Source of the DNA: Notospermus geniculatus
Lineage: Eukaryota; Nemertea; Pilidiophora; Heteronemertea; Lineidae
Reading direction: 5' to 3'
Assembly: GCA_002633025.1 (NCBI GenBank)
Contig: NMRB01000541.1
Span: 92,162 to 156,161, forward strand
DNA: 64,000 bases
Shown here: piece after piece, positions 21,241 through 30,590 of the stretch
Position numbering within the stretch: the stretch's first letter is position 1
Layout of the letters: the number at the start of each line of letters is the position of its first letter
Position numbers and translations under genes: made by a program
Notes under the pieces: model-generated
Database searches by the model: none
What the model was told of the DNA's origin: nothing
Seen by the model: the letters and a program-made list of their open reading frames with translations, nothing else

Positions 21241-22500
21241 AGAAGTCAATTAAGAGTCAAACGAAGTAACTTGGTGAATGACATTCGATTACTCGCCGCG
21301 GAGAGATCAAAGTGTGATGCCCTAACTGTGAATAAATAACACGTCTAATTGTCTTTGTCACCTGACTCCAACATGTTCCGGTGATGTTCGCAAATACGCC
21401 GCAACGTGATTTGTATAGTTGAGACTTGTTGATTCATTGCTAGGAATTCTGGGAACTCAGGTGTCAATGGAGCAGTGACATTTGCTGGAATACGAGAGGG
21501 TTGTGGTTATGCTGGATTAGAGTGATGTTTTCTGTGAAAAAAGATATGTTGATTCCCAGGGAAGGTCAATAATACTCTGTCATCTTACAACGTAAAAATC
21601 CTCAATGGAGATGTAGAGTGAGAGAAATCTAGGTGGCACGATGCCCTCTAAACTAGCAGTGTGTGAAACCCAAATACTTGACGAATGCGGCTGCTCACTC
21701 AGTTAGTTGAGTGTTGTTTGGAACCCAAAGACTTGTACAACACATGTCCTCTTTCCTTCACCTTGGACTTGCTCATTCGCTCCAGCTCCTGGTCGAGTGT
21801 TAGGTGAGACCCAGGCACTTGTCCTAAGGGGTCCTCTTCTCTTCTCCGTCTTGCACTTGCTCGCTCAACTGGTGTGTGTGGAGCCCAAAGGGCATATTCG
21901 AATCCCCGTTCTTGACCACACTCGTGCTGATCCAGTTCATGTAGTTGTTGCCCTCTTTCCTTCTTAACTTGTTGCTGCTGAACTTCAGCTCGGAGGCCAA
22001 TGTGCCAATCACTGGGCCATTCTATGGCTGTTGAGGTTAGGCCATGCCATATAACTGGGGTACAGTACCATTGGAAGAAAGGTAGTGAGAACGCTAACCA
22101 TTCCAGAGAAGCATTAACCTCTCCACAATTTTATCCTTTATTTTGCTATAAAGTAACTCCTCACCTTGCGTACTGCTGCTCATTTCTGAACATTATTTCT
22201 TTGACTCAAAAATACAATCAGTAGCATAACAAACAGAATATCTATCACATGTTGCAAGCGAGCAATCAGCAGTCAATTCCATTTAGCCCGAAGATCATCC
22301 CTAAAAACAGCATCAACACATTTCTATAGTTAGGAAATCATCACTACTTTGAGTAAAAACCGTGCTTTCCCATTAGCACCGAGTAGCGTGGCACACGGTG
22401 CCGTCATCCGCGAAATATCCTGATTCTTGTTGATTCAGTTAATGAAGATGAAAACAGGTGACAGCCAGAGTTAGCCGTTCATTCCACGGTTAGTTAGAGT
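21241..22500. other. Mostly non-coding; contains a half foldback copy
   Basis: At 21891-21948 lies half of the GGCATATTCGAATCC foldback family (full copies at 36236-36506 and 59088-59370). No exon is recognised in the rest. Confidence 0.45.
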
Positions 22501-22504
22501 TGGA

Positions 22505-23205
22505 AAATATGATGAGGTTCGTGGTGAATGAACCTCAGTGACTGCAGGCTAACTGGTTAACCGTTTTCAGGAAAATTTGCATTCAGATTTGTTCTTCTGT
22601 TGTGGTTTTATCCACGGTAGGCGTGGCTGATGAAAAGTGTTGAATCAAGGGTGCAGTTTCTTGGCTTTGCCACCAGGTGGCCAAAACCAAAAACACCAAA
22701 AGTGCAATGAGGGGGTCGCCACTTCTCCACGGAAAGATGTCGCTGCGACCAAATCAGGCCTTTTCATTGTCTTCATGACGTCATCTCCGTGGCAATGTGC
22801 GTTGCGAGCATGAAGCCACAACGTCACGCCAGTGTGACGTTGACGTTCTGTACAACGTCACAGTGGAAAAGTGGATACGGTCGCAGCGCCATCAAATGGT
22901 AGAAAAAATTAGGCTACCTCCCCATTACTCCTGAACTACCAGCTGGATCATCTCCAAATTTTTATTATAGGTACATCTAGTAAGGATACATGACATATCT
23001 AACGGCTTTTTGATTTGACCTACTTTTCAAGGCCACAGAGGACAAGGTTCAAAATGTTGCCATTTGGTGGCACGTTTCGTAACCACTGGGGCTATTCGGT
23101 ACATCTATACCCCTAGGTCAGATGACCTACGACACCAAGTTTTGGTCGATTGCAGTTTCTGTGGACAAGAATAGGGGATTTGAGGATCAGAATGGACTGT
23201 ACTGA
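22505..23205 (+). repeat. Direct duplication, upstream copy, with GTGAGC fragment
   Basis: It matches 23393-23888 from ATGATGAGGTT(C/G)GTGGTGAA through GATTTGAGGATNCAGAATGG. The second half is a partial plus-strand GTGAGC element (AACTCCTGAACTA, GTCAGATGACCTACGACACC). This copy alone carries an extra ~200 bp at 22713-22912. Confidence 0.85.
22713..22912. mobile_element. ~200-bp insertion, CRE-rich, with imperfect inverted ends
   Basis: It is absent from the sister copy at 23393-23888, so it is an insertion or a deletion in the other. Its ends GTCGCCACTTCTCCAC and GTGGAAAAGTGGATACGG are roughly inverted. It contains ATGACGTCAT and several AACGTCAC / GTGACGTT motifs. Confidence 0.55.
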
Positions 23206-23392
23206 AGGTATTGGCTGATATTCATAAAAACTAGCAAGTGCTTAGAAGCATCTGCTTGCTAGCATCTGCTATCTCACCAAGAATTTAGCAGAAGCATGTG
23301 CTAGAAGCGCCTCGGGTTTAGGTCTGCATTTTAGCTCCACCCTCGCGGGTTTGGTGAGACAACCAATACCTCCAGTTCGGTATCAATTCCTT

Positions 23393-23888
23393 AAATATGA
23401 TGAGGTTGGTGGTGAATGAACCTCAGTGACTGCAGGCTAACTGGTTAACCGTTTTCAGGAAAATTTGCATTCAGATTTGTTCTTCTGTTGTGGTTTTATC
23501 CACGGTAGGTGTGGCTGATGAAAAGTGTTGAATCAAGGGTGCAGTTTCTTGGCCTGGTCACTAGATGGCCGAAACCAAAAACACAAAAAGCACAATAACT
23601 CCTGAACTACCAGCTGGATCATCTCCAGGTTTTTATCATAGGTACATCTAATAAGGATACATGACATATCTAACAGGTTTTTGATTTGACCTACTTTTCA
23701 AGGTCACAGAGATCAAAGTTCAAAATGTTGCCATTTGGTGGCACGTTTCGTAACTGCTGAGGCTGTTGATCTGAAACTTGGTACATCTATACCCCTAGGT
23801 CAGATGACCTACGACACCAAGTTTTGGTCCGATTTGGAGTTTCTGTGGACAAGACTAGGGGATTTGAGGATGCAGAATGGACTGATTG
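23393..23888 (+). repeat. Direct duplication, downstream copy
   Basis: It lies about 890 bp downstream of 22505-23205 in the same orientation and lacks the 200-bp insert. It includes a partial GTGAGC element with GGTACATCTATACCCCTAGG and the recurring short frame. Confidence 0.85.
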
Positions 23889-24017
23889 AAATTGACAAAC
23901 CCATAACACAGGAGGTGACAGGCACTGATGTTTCTGTTTGACCACACTGACAACTATGTATCACAGAAGGAGTAGGCTAGAAGACGATCATTAGGAGTCA
24001 CTCAGACTTAAACCCAA

Positions 24018-24118
24018 GACTTTAGCCTTGATAACCTAGTGGTTATCACGTCCGCTTAGCAAGCGGCAGGCCCAAGGTTCAAATCCTGGGCCATATGAGA
24101 TAAGCATCCCTGGTAGTT
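24018..24118 (+). mobile_element. SINE-A, 3'-truncated
   Basis: Head only: GATAACCTAGTGGTTATCAC, the CCGCTTAGCAAGCGG anticodon-arm region, and a mutated B-box, AAGGTTCAAATCC. It stops soon after the AAGCATCCCTGG block. Confidence 0.8.
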
Positions 24119-24132
24119 AACAACATTGTCAA

Positions 24133-24212
24133 TAGAGGTCTCCCTTAATGCGGGTATGTTTAGCGCAGGATAGGGAAGGGATACAGTGGCCCTTTAAAAG
24201 GAAACGAGGATA
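24133..24212 (+). repeat. ~80-bp dispersed repeat (second copy 48296-48375)
   Basis: CAATAGAGGTCTCCCTT, a GCGGGTA block and CCTTTAA occur in the same order in both places. Here it lies just downstream of the stop of the 24218-25282 coding exon. Confidence 0.75.
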
Positions 24213-24217
24213 CTGGT

Positions 24218-25282
24218 CTAGTTTATAGGCGAAAATATATTTACTGCATCATATCTGTCATGTTTCTGACGTATCATGCGGACGTTCCTGTTTTGGTCAA
24301 AATTGGCGGTTTCCGATTCCGAAAGGCTACTGTAATCGTCATGAAGTACTCCATGTATTTCTAGCCGAAGATGGCTGATGACGTCATAGTTTTCATTCAA
24401 ACTCGATGAACAAATCTTGTGCATTTCAAAGCCGCAATATCCCCAGTGTTTAGTATCTTTTATTTTCCTTGGGTACGGAAGAGCATACACTCCTAATGCT
24501 GCGTTAATAATGGGGACTTCTGCGAAGGACTTTGGCATAAGAACTTCATGTCGCCGAACTGTAGAGCACCCGTCTAAGTTGTGAAGAACAATCACAACTT
24601 GAAAAGGATGCTTGATGCCGTTTGTGAATGTAAGAACAGGATGTTTTGCCTCATGGAACAAACTCAACACTGGATAACCCGTCGGGCGATCCGATACGAT
24701 TTTGATTGGCAGTTGAAATTGAAGAGACATATTGTACGAGAAAGCATACAACATTTTACCATTATCAAATTTCTGGTGTAGGTTGTAAAAGGTCAAGGAC
24801 ATTGCAGTTTGCGTGGACACATAACAAAAGAAAACAACTCTCAACGTGTCATCTAATAAAATAGGGGAACGGAGTTCAGCAGCACCAACACGATAAGCTA
24901 ACTTGCATTTTTCGTCAGGCGGAACAGAGAACTTTGCCATCATTTTCCCACTTGATGAATGATACACCTGTATTTCGGTCATGATATATTTCCTCTGGGT
25001 GGCAACAATAATTAGGTGATAGTAAAGATGATGCAGGGAAAAGCTCGTGAAACCTGTTAGTGGACGAAGAAAGTAGGTATAATTGTACAATACCTGATAA
25101 ACATTATTTCGTCGCGGAGTGTACTCCAGAATTCTCGACCAAGGCACTGGCTGTTCTATGTAATCTACCGTTACAACTGGCTGCGTCTTGTGAAATGCAA
25201 CAAAAAGAGATTTTTCCGTTAATCTAATTGGTGGAATGAATGACATACGTTGACATAATCTGTATTTGTAAACTTTACGTAC
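24218..25282 (-). CDS. Large coding exon, ~354 residues, unknown C-terminal domain (paralog 2)
   Basis: The frame is open to TAG at 24218. I start the exon at 25282, after TTTTTATCTTGTTCAAAG|, because the paralogous exon at 27743 begins at the equivalent residue; an ATG-started reading from 25336 is also open. The two exons align along their length. Shared features are K-x-x-K near the start with Y-R/K-L, F-x-P-P-I/L-R, a hydrophobic strand followed by R-K and a Y-x(5)-G/E-K turn, and later an I-V/I-x-D segment. Alternating short hydrophobic strands suggest a beta-rich, possibly propeller-like fold; that is inference. No membrane segment or catalytic motif is seen. Upstream lies GTGAGC copy D and no private N-terminal exon, so it may be an alternative last exon of the gene at 26754-30063, a tandem paralog, or a partial duplicate. 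The intact 355-codon frame argues against long decay. Confidence 0.6.
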   Translation of the reverse strand, partial: VRKVYKYRLCQRMSFIPPIRLTEKSLFVAFHKTQPVVTVDYIEQPVPWSRILEYTPRRNNVYQVLYNYTYFLRPLTGFTSFSLHHLYYHLIIVATQRKYIMTEIQVYHSSSGKMMAKFSVPPDEKCKLAYRVGAAELRSPILLDDTLRVVFFCYVSTQTAMSLTFYNLHQKFDNGKMLYAFSYNMSLQFQLPIKIVSDRPTGYPVLSLFHEAKHPVLTFTNGIKHPFQVVIVLHNLDGCSTVRRHEVLMPKSFAEVPIINAALGVYALPYPRKIKDTKHWGYCGFEMHKICSSSLNENYDVISHLRLEIHGVLHDDYSSLSESETANFDQNRNVRMIRQKHDRYDAVNIFSPIN

Positions 25283-25342
25283 CTTTGAACAAGATAAAAA
25301 TGAGGTTAAAGGGCTCGGTCCAGCTGTGTGTTTCATGCTGCA

Positions 25343-26411
25343 TTTTTAGCTCACTGGGGTGAGCTACAATGTATTGCAATGGTGCATCGTCCGTCGTCGT
25401 CGTCGTCGTCCGTCGTCGTTGTCCGTTAGCAGGGCACGTTTCGTAACCGCTGGAGCTATTGATCTGAAACTTGGTACATATATACCCCTAGGTCAGATGA
25501 CCCACGACACCAAGTTTCAGTCCCATTCGACTCTCAGTTTGGCCACCAGGTGGCAGAAACCAAAAACACAAAAAGTGCAATAACTCCTGAACTAATGACT
25601 AGATCATCTCCAAATTTTTATCATAGGTGTAGCTAATAAGGATACATAACATATATAACGGGTTTTTGATTTGACCTACTTTTCAAGGTCACAGAGGTCA
25701 AAGTTCGACAAAAGTGACGAACCTGCCACAATTTGTCATTATTTCACCGAGCAACTTCATATCTTGCATAAACATGCATTGGAGGGGTACCTTAAAAAAT
25801 ACTAGGTTTCGGCCCAATTGGACATCCAATATGGCCGCCAGGTGGCGTAACCTGAAAATCAAGTAAGTGCTATTGCTCAGGAACGGCTTGACGCAGAGTG
25901 CTCAAATTTGATATTTACCTCCATCTAGATGACCTTTACATGCATGTCAAATTTTGGCCTGATTTGACTTCAAACATGGCCACCAGGTGGCGTAACCCAA
26001 AAATCATCAAAGTGCTGTAACTCAGGAAAGCCTTAACTCAAATTGCTCCAATGTGCTATGTGGCCCCCTGCAGATGACCTTTATGTCCATGTGAAGTTTC
26101 GGCCCGATCGGACATCCAATATCGCCGCCAGGTGGCGTAACCCGAAAATCATCAAAGTGCTGTAACTCAGGAACGACTTGACCCAAAGCGCTCCAATGCG
26201 CTATGTGGTCCCCTGCAGATGACCTTTATGTGCATGTGAAGTTCCAGCCCGATCCGACATCCAATATGGCCGCCAGGTGGCATAACCCCAAAATCATCAG
26301 TCTTTTCTGGGAATGACTTGATCCAGATTGCTCATAACTGATATGTACCTCCCTCTGTCATTAGACTATTATGTCCAACCCAGTGAGCACATGGTCCATG
26401 GACCATTTCAT
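25343..26411 (+). repeat. GTGAGC element copy D, complete
   Basis: It starts TTTTTAGCTCACTGGGGTGA and ends GAGCACATGGTCCATGGACC, both palindromic. The interior has a CGTCGT-rich start, the AAGGTCACAGAGGTCAAAG segment, then four ~145-bp units built on ATGGCCGCCAGGTGGCGTAA (25831, 25976, 26121, 26266). It separates the two paralogous large exons. Confidence 0.9.
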
Positions 26412-26494
26412 TTACGATTTCCACAGGGAAATGGACATCTCTTTCAACATGTCTAATCCATTAAAGTAGTCCCATTTCCCTGTGAAAATTGTAA
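26412..26494. repeat. Short hairpin, 23-bp arms
   Basis: TTACGATTTCCACAGGGAAA at 26412 pairs with TTTCCCTGTGAAAATTGTAA ending at 26494, with two or three mismatches. It abuts the 3' end of GTGAGC copy D. Confidence 0.7.
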
Positions 26495-26609
26495 AACACG
26501 CCCCGTGGACCAACAACACAGAGCGTAAAAATAAGAAAGGGTTGTCGCCACTGCCAAGGTAAGTTATAAGATTTGGGAGCCAGCTTACCTCCGGCCGAGA
26601 AGCACAGTA

Positions 26610-26745
26610 TAGGGGTCTGCTGGCTCTGGTGTTTGCCGCTTTACACCCGCGGCATTACTGTCCGTTTGGCAGTAGCGCCGCGAAATGCAGTGGCAAAGTG
26701 GCAAAGCCGCAGAGTGGAGCGGCAAAGACCGAAACCAGTATAGCA
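26610..26745. repeat. GC-rich degenerate foldback
   Basis: AGTATAGGGGTCTGCTGG and GTTTGCCGCTTTACACCCGC near the left are imperfectly mirrored by GCAGAGTGGAGCGGCAAAGA and GAAACCAGTATA at the right. It is noticeably more GC-rich than its surroundings. It lies just after the stop of the large exon at 26754. Confidence 0.45.
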
Positions 26746-26753
26746 TTCAAGTC

Positions 26754-27743
26754 TCATATCACAGGATCGTAGACTTCAGCTGAAACAAAATGTTCTTTCA
26801 TGCCTGGCGCCATCTGTGTAGGACGTTTAAAATGCAATAATGTGCCATCTTTGCGGTTGATTGTGTGATGAATAAGAAAAGACCAATCATTAATTATTGG
26901 ATAAAATGTCACAACTTTCTCGTTAAACGCTGTTTTTCCTGAACGCTTTCTGACCAAACCATCCTTAGGATCAAAAATCCGTCTCAATCCGATCGCAATC
27001 ACTCTCGGTGTAGAAAACAGAAACATCAGATGGGAAAATACACTAAAATCTAATTGGACACGTCGAGCATGACTGTGTCTCATGAGATATTTTAGTTTCC
27101 TCACCCTGTATTTCCTAACCCGATATTTATCTCTCAGAAGATACCCAATGAGGTACACTCTTTCAAAAAGGTAAACGTGATCGCGGATGATAACCTGTGG
27201 CGCCCTCATCAAAGGGAAGACGATTCCATTTGTAAGGAGAAAATGGACTCGACCAGTTCCGGTTGACAAGTTTATGTCATAAATGGTGGCATCAACGAAA
27301 GCCCTTCGAAAGCAATACACAATGAGTTTTCCGTCATATCCTATTATTATGCCATTATAGTCTGCTCCTCCAGAAATACCGGTACATCTATTTGTTCTTG
27401 GTATGATGATCTTCCCTTCAAATTTCTCCCTTTTGACGTCGTAAAGTAGGCAGGTTTTTTTCCGCTTGATAAAGGCATAAACCAAGAGGTAACACATGTG
27501 AATATTTCCTACGACCCCATGGAGGCCTCTTGTATAGAAAGAACTCTTGTACTCGATTCCAAAGGAGCCTCTCTTTTTACCATACAGAGCAACATTCGTA
27601 TAGGGTGTGCCCGACCCTGACCATTGAATGTGTATTAATTTCCCTGAAACGTAGTCTGCACGCCAGTAATCTTCCTTGCTTGCTCTCAGTGGTGGCCGGA
27701 ATGGGATTATCTTTGTAAGTTTGTACCGAATCCTTTTTGGCTC
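26754..27743 (-). CDS. Large C-terminal exon, 329 residues, unknown domain (paralog 1)
   Basis: The frame stays open from the acceptor TTCTTTAAG| before 27743 to a stop at 26754. The first internal ATG is only at 27497, so an ATG-based call misses 82 codons that are clearly homologous to paralog 2 (EPKRIRYKL aligns with VRKVYKYRL, PFRPPLR with FIPPIRL). The exon starts in phase 0, which matches the phase 0 end of the PAN-like exon at 28844. A second acceptor, CTTACAAAG|, 36 bases further in is also phase 0. The sequence alternates short hydrophobic strands with turns such as YDVKREKFEGK and YDGKL, and has a basic repeat (YRVRKYRVRK) midway. A beta-propeller-like fold is my inference; the family is not recognised. 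If joined to the upstream exons, this is the C-terminal domain of a secreted or surface protein. Confidence 0.6.
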   Translation of the reverse strand, partial: EPKRIRYKLTKIIPFRPPLRASKEDYWRADYVSGKLIHIQWSGSGTPYTNVALYGKKRGSFGIEYKSSFYTRGLHGVVGNIHMCYLLVYAFIKRKKTCLLYDVKREKFEGKIIIPRTNRCTGISGGADYNGIIIGYDGKLIVYCFRRAFVDATIYDINLSTGTGRVHFLLTNGIVFPLMRAPQVIIRDHVYLFERVYLIGYLLRDKYRVRKYRVRKLKYLMRHSHARRVQLDFSVFSHLMFLFSTPRVIAIGLRRIFDPKDGLVRKRSGKTAFNEKVVTFYPIINDWSFLIHHTINRKDGTLLHFKRPTQMAPGMKEHFVSAEVYDPVI

Positions 27744-27757
27744 CTTAAAGAATCATA

Positions 27758-28234
27758 AGCCTAGCGTACATCACACTTGCAACTGGAGACAACTAGTCCC
27801 CACTGAGCTTCCTGGTGACTGGGAGAATCTAGCTGGAACTGGAGGCAAGTGATCAGTCGCCAGAAACGGTCGATGTACACATCGTTGCGACTCGCTGGAA
27901 CTGAGATTTTGCCAGTCGCCACCAGTTGCACATGTTCAACTTTCTAGCGACTAGTTGTACCCAGTTTCGTTCAGTTGCTGCGATGTATGCGGGCTTGCGA
28001 CTGATCAGTGCCAGTTTTCTGAACAAAACCAAGTCTCGTCGAGTCTCAACACCCTGGATGTTACCTGAGTTGCTGCCAGTCACAAGTGTGATGTATGCGG
28101 TCAGGACGTGATGACTGATTGGATCCTCCTAGTTCCACTGAGTTGCTGAATTTGTGATGTGCGCGCACCACGTACATGACCAGCGACTGATCAGATCAGT
28201 TGCTTCCAGTCGCAAGTGTGATGTACGCCTGGCT
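27758..28234. mobile_element. Foldback element with GCGTACATCACACTTGC ends
   Basis: AGCCTAGCGTACATCACACT at the left and AGTGTGATGTACGCCTGGCT at the right are inverted repeats. The middle repeats related GTGTGATGTA and AGTCGC / GCGACT motifs in both orientations. It fills nearly half of the proposed intron before the 27743 exon and begins 15 bp from its acceptor. Confidence 0.75.
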
Positions 28235-28615
28235 TTAGACAAGCCTGAATAAGTGTCACGTGATGATCAGAATCCTAGCTGGACGGTTTCATTTCACACC
28301 GTCGGCAGCCAGGTATTACGATAATCTGTCTGCACAATGCCATCCTGAGAATCTCAGGCCATTTACGGTCGTATCCCTCCCTTATAATGAAACAAGTGCA
28401 AGGAGAGGAGCAGTAGTGAAAACCCTGGGTACGAGGATTGGTTTCACTCTACGCTGACGAGAGACAAACCATCAAAAAATAGGGCCACTCATTCGCGGGC
28501 GCCACCTATCATTGAAAAGTGATGGGCGGTCCGTTGGGGCCAGAGGTGTAAGGTGGGGCATTCTAAAACGTGGAATCAACACCGACGGCATGCCAGATTC
28601 CGCTTGCTGTAATCT

Positions 28616-28727
28616 ACTTTGGTTCCACTAACCTCCTTCAGATGGCGCTTTCTGTTGTAAAAGTCTTCCGACTTCGATTTTCACAACACAAAGAGCGTCA
28701 TCTGAAGGGGGTTTTGTGGAACCAGAC
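28616..28727. mobile_element. Small foldback element, 112 bp
   Basis: TTTGGTTCCAC, CCTTCAGATGGCGC and TGTTGT at the left are mirrored by ACAACA, GCGTCATCTGAAGG and GTGGAACCAGA at the right. It lies in the same proposed intron as 27758-28234. Confidence 0.75.
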
Positions 28728-28843
28728 TAACTCGAGTCGGGTCAGGGTATAAAATGTACGTGCGTGCATCTGATCATGGATGCACGGGTCTACCCATACC
28801 TACTGTCGATTTCGCAATAGAATAAAATTCTGAAATGAATTAC

Positions 28844-29058
28844 CTTCTTCTGAAACATCTTAGCTCGCGGATACCTCACAGCTTCGTGCTTCTCCATGCA
28901 TGTCCCCTGCCGGTCACTCATCAGACACACAAGACTGTCATGTTTCGGAATCGTTGAGAAGGTCGTACATTTCCTGACCTTGAGACAGACGGCAGAACAT
29001 GAAATAACTGACCTTTCTTCTCCTCCATGACCCAAAGAAGGTGACCGTAAACTCCAAC
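28844..29058 (-). CDS. PAN/apple-like domain exon
   Basis: The exon is 215 bases, from GTCGTGACAG| (before 29058) to AGAAGAAG|GTAATT (after 28844). It begins after the first base of a codon and ends in phase 0. The encoded ~71 residues hold a cysteine pattern C-x3-C-x5-C-x13-C-x8-C with the CLKVRKCTTFS block. That fits the core of PAN/apple modules, which bind protein or carbohydrate outside the cell; the match is by eye. It joins in frame to the Cys-rich exon upstream (29907) and to the large exon downstream (27743). An earlier donor-like GTGAG|GTATCC near 28880 is an alternative end. Confidence 0.55.
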
Positions 29059-29574
29059 CTGTCACGACAATTTGGTAAATTGTGTTCTCAATGACTTTCA
29101 TTTCGGAAGCTGAAAGGTGGTGGTACCAGTAGTGGTATCGGAAGTGGCAGTGGTAGAGCGTTGGCCTACTGCATCAGTGGCCATGCCGGGCTCATACAAA
29201 GTGACGACTGCTAAGCTCTTGGGTCAAATCCAAGACATGAAAAGTCGAGTGACTATCATAATAGGGAGTTTTGATTAAACGATAATATTTATTGATCAAC
29301 TGATCAATCAACGTTTTGTGATGTCTACCCCAAAAAACTTTTGCTGTCAAATCAGCACAATAGGCCTCTAAACGGGCAGCACAGCACCGATATTGCAGCA
29401 ATCAGCGCCCATATTCATAAAACCTTGCTAGACTCAGTTACTTGCTAAAACGGGCAAAATCGGCTGTTGACGCCAGGTGTGTGCTGGACAGCGATGCGTG
29501 GGATCCTCTCGCCAGAAGACCTATATCTCAAAAAACCCACCAATTTGGGATAGGTGGAACTAAGGCTAGTATAA

Positions 29575-29650
29575 TGAAGATTGAACCCGTGGGCATTCAG
29601 ACCAGGTGCAACGCTCTCACCACTGCACTGCCATGCTCCCCAGTAGGAAG
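29575..29650 (-). mobile_element. tRNA-like SINE fragment
   Basis: On the minus strand, GGGAGCATGGCAGTGCAGTG, GTGAGAGCGTTGCACCTGG and CACGGGTTCAATC resemble A-box and B-box regions of a tRNA-derived head. The anticodon region is not tRNA-like any more. Confidence 0.5.
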
Positions 29651-29906
29651 AGCTAAAGTACAACACTAAAAGCTTTTAACCATCAAACGTTGCATCTCGC
29701 TGCTCTGTCTTCTTCAGCAAAAGAACGGACACCAGGAATCCCCAGAACTTTATCTGAGATGAGCCTGGGGACATGTCAGACCATCTTAACTAAAAGGATT
29801 TACATCAGGATGGGCAGAAAGAGAGGAATTAATCTGATGTAGGATAATGTTGCCGTGACCACCGGTGGAAAAGATAGCTCAACAGCAACTGGTTTATATT
29901 TTTTAC

Positions 29907-30063
29907 CTGTTGGACAAGAGCAAGGACACTTAGCTTCTGAAGGTTGTTGTTGGCTCTGACAGGTGCTCCAGCCTTCACTCAGCTCATATCTCTTGTTTCT
30001 ACACACATCAGGGGCATGTTGGAGGGTGCACGTGCACCTCCCCCCAGCACTAAGAGTTCCGCT
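29907..30063 (-). CDS. Cys-rich internal exon of the PAN-domain gene
   Basis: An excellent acceptor (a long T/C tract ending CCCCTGCAG|) precedes 30063 and a donor (CCAACAG|GTAAAA) follows 29907. Of three frames, only this one is open. The exon encodes 52 residues plus one base: seven cysteines in the pattern C-T-C, then two spaced Cys, then C-P-C-S-C-P at the end. The remaining base pairs in phase with the PAN-like exon at 29058. Closely spaced Cys and a phase 1 intron are usual for extracellular modules. No named domain is recognised. The start of the gene, including any signal peptide, must lie further upstream (above 30063) and I could not find it. Confidence 0.6.
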
Positions 30064-30298
30064 CTGCAGGGGAAGCAGAAAAAAATCAACCTTGTAATCA
30101 TGTAAATTTTGGCTAAGAATAGCACTGAAATCACGTCTCAGAGCATCTAGATTCCAAAAATTTTCTGGGGAAGGCCCCCCAGACCCCACTCCAGAGCAAA
30201 CCTTTACCATACTGTGAAATTTCATGTCTACGCTGCACAAGGAGTTCCGCTTTCGCAAAAATGTGTCCCTCCCCAGGTTCAGACCGGCCTACGCCCTT

Positions 30299-30584
30299 CA
30301 TAGATGAGAGTTTTCCGGGAATTCCCAGATTTCCGGGAGCGGGCGCTACCAAATAAATATGGCTTTTTCGATTTGGCTTCGTTCCGGCACCTGTGCTGTT
30401 CCCGGTCCCGGTTTTACATCCAACCATCAACAATACTAGATTGGTTCCGTGATCTACCGCTAAGATTTGATGACAGCATTGGCGCCAAGATGGCGACGGG
30501 CTGTCGAATGGCAGGATTTGGGACATGACTTCTGAGGTCATGACTAATTTCCGGGATTTTTTTGAAATGGCACTCTCATCTATG
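30299..30584. mobile_element. MITE with CATAGATGAGAGT inverted ends and 6-bp target duplication
   Basis: The element starts CATAGATGAGAGT and ends with its exact complement. GCCCTT flanks it on both sides (30293-30298 and 30585-30590). Subterminal CCGGGAATT / AATTTCCGGG blocks are also inverted. It is the best-bounded MITE in the window. Confidence 0.85.
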
Positions 30585-30590
30585 GCCCTT

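Noticed and set aside
29800-30258. A single 152-codon minus-strand gene
   Set aside because: Only 30063-29907 within it has coding character and it is bounded by strong splice sites. The rest of the open frame is intron.
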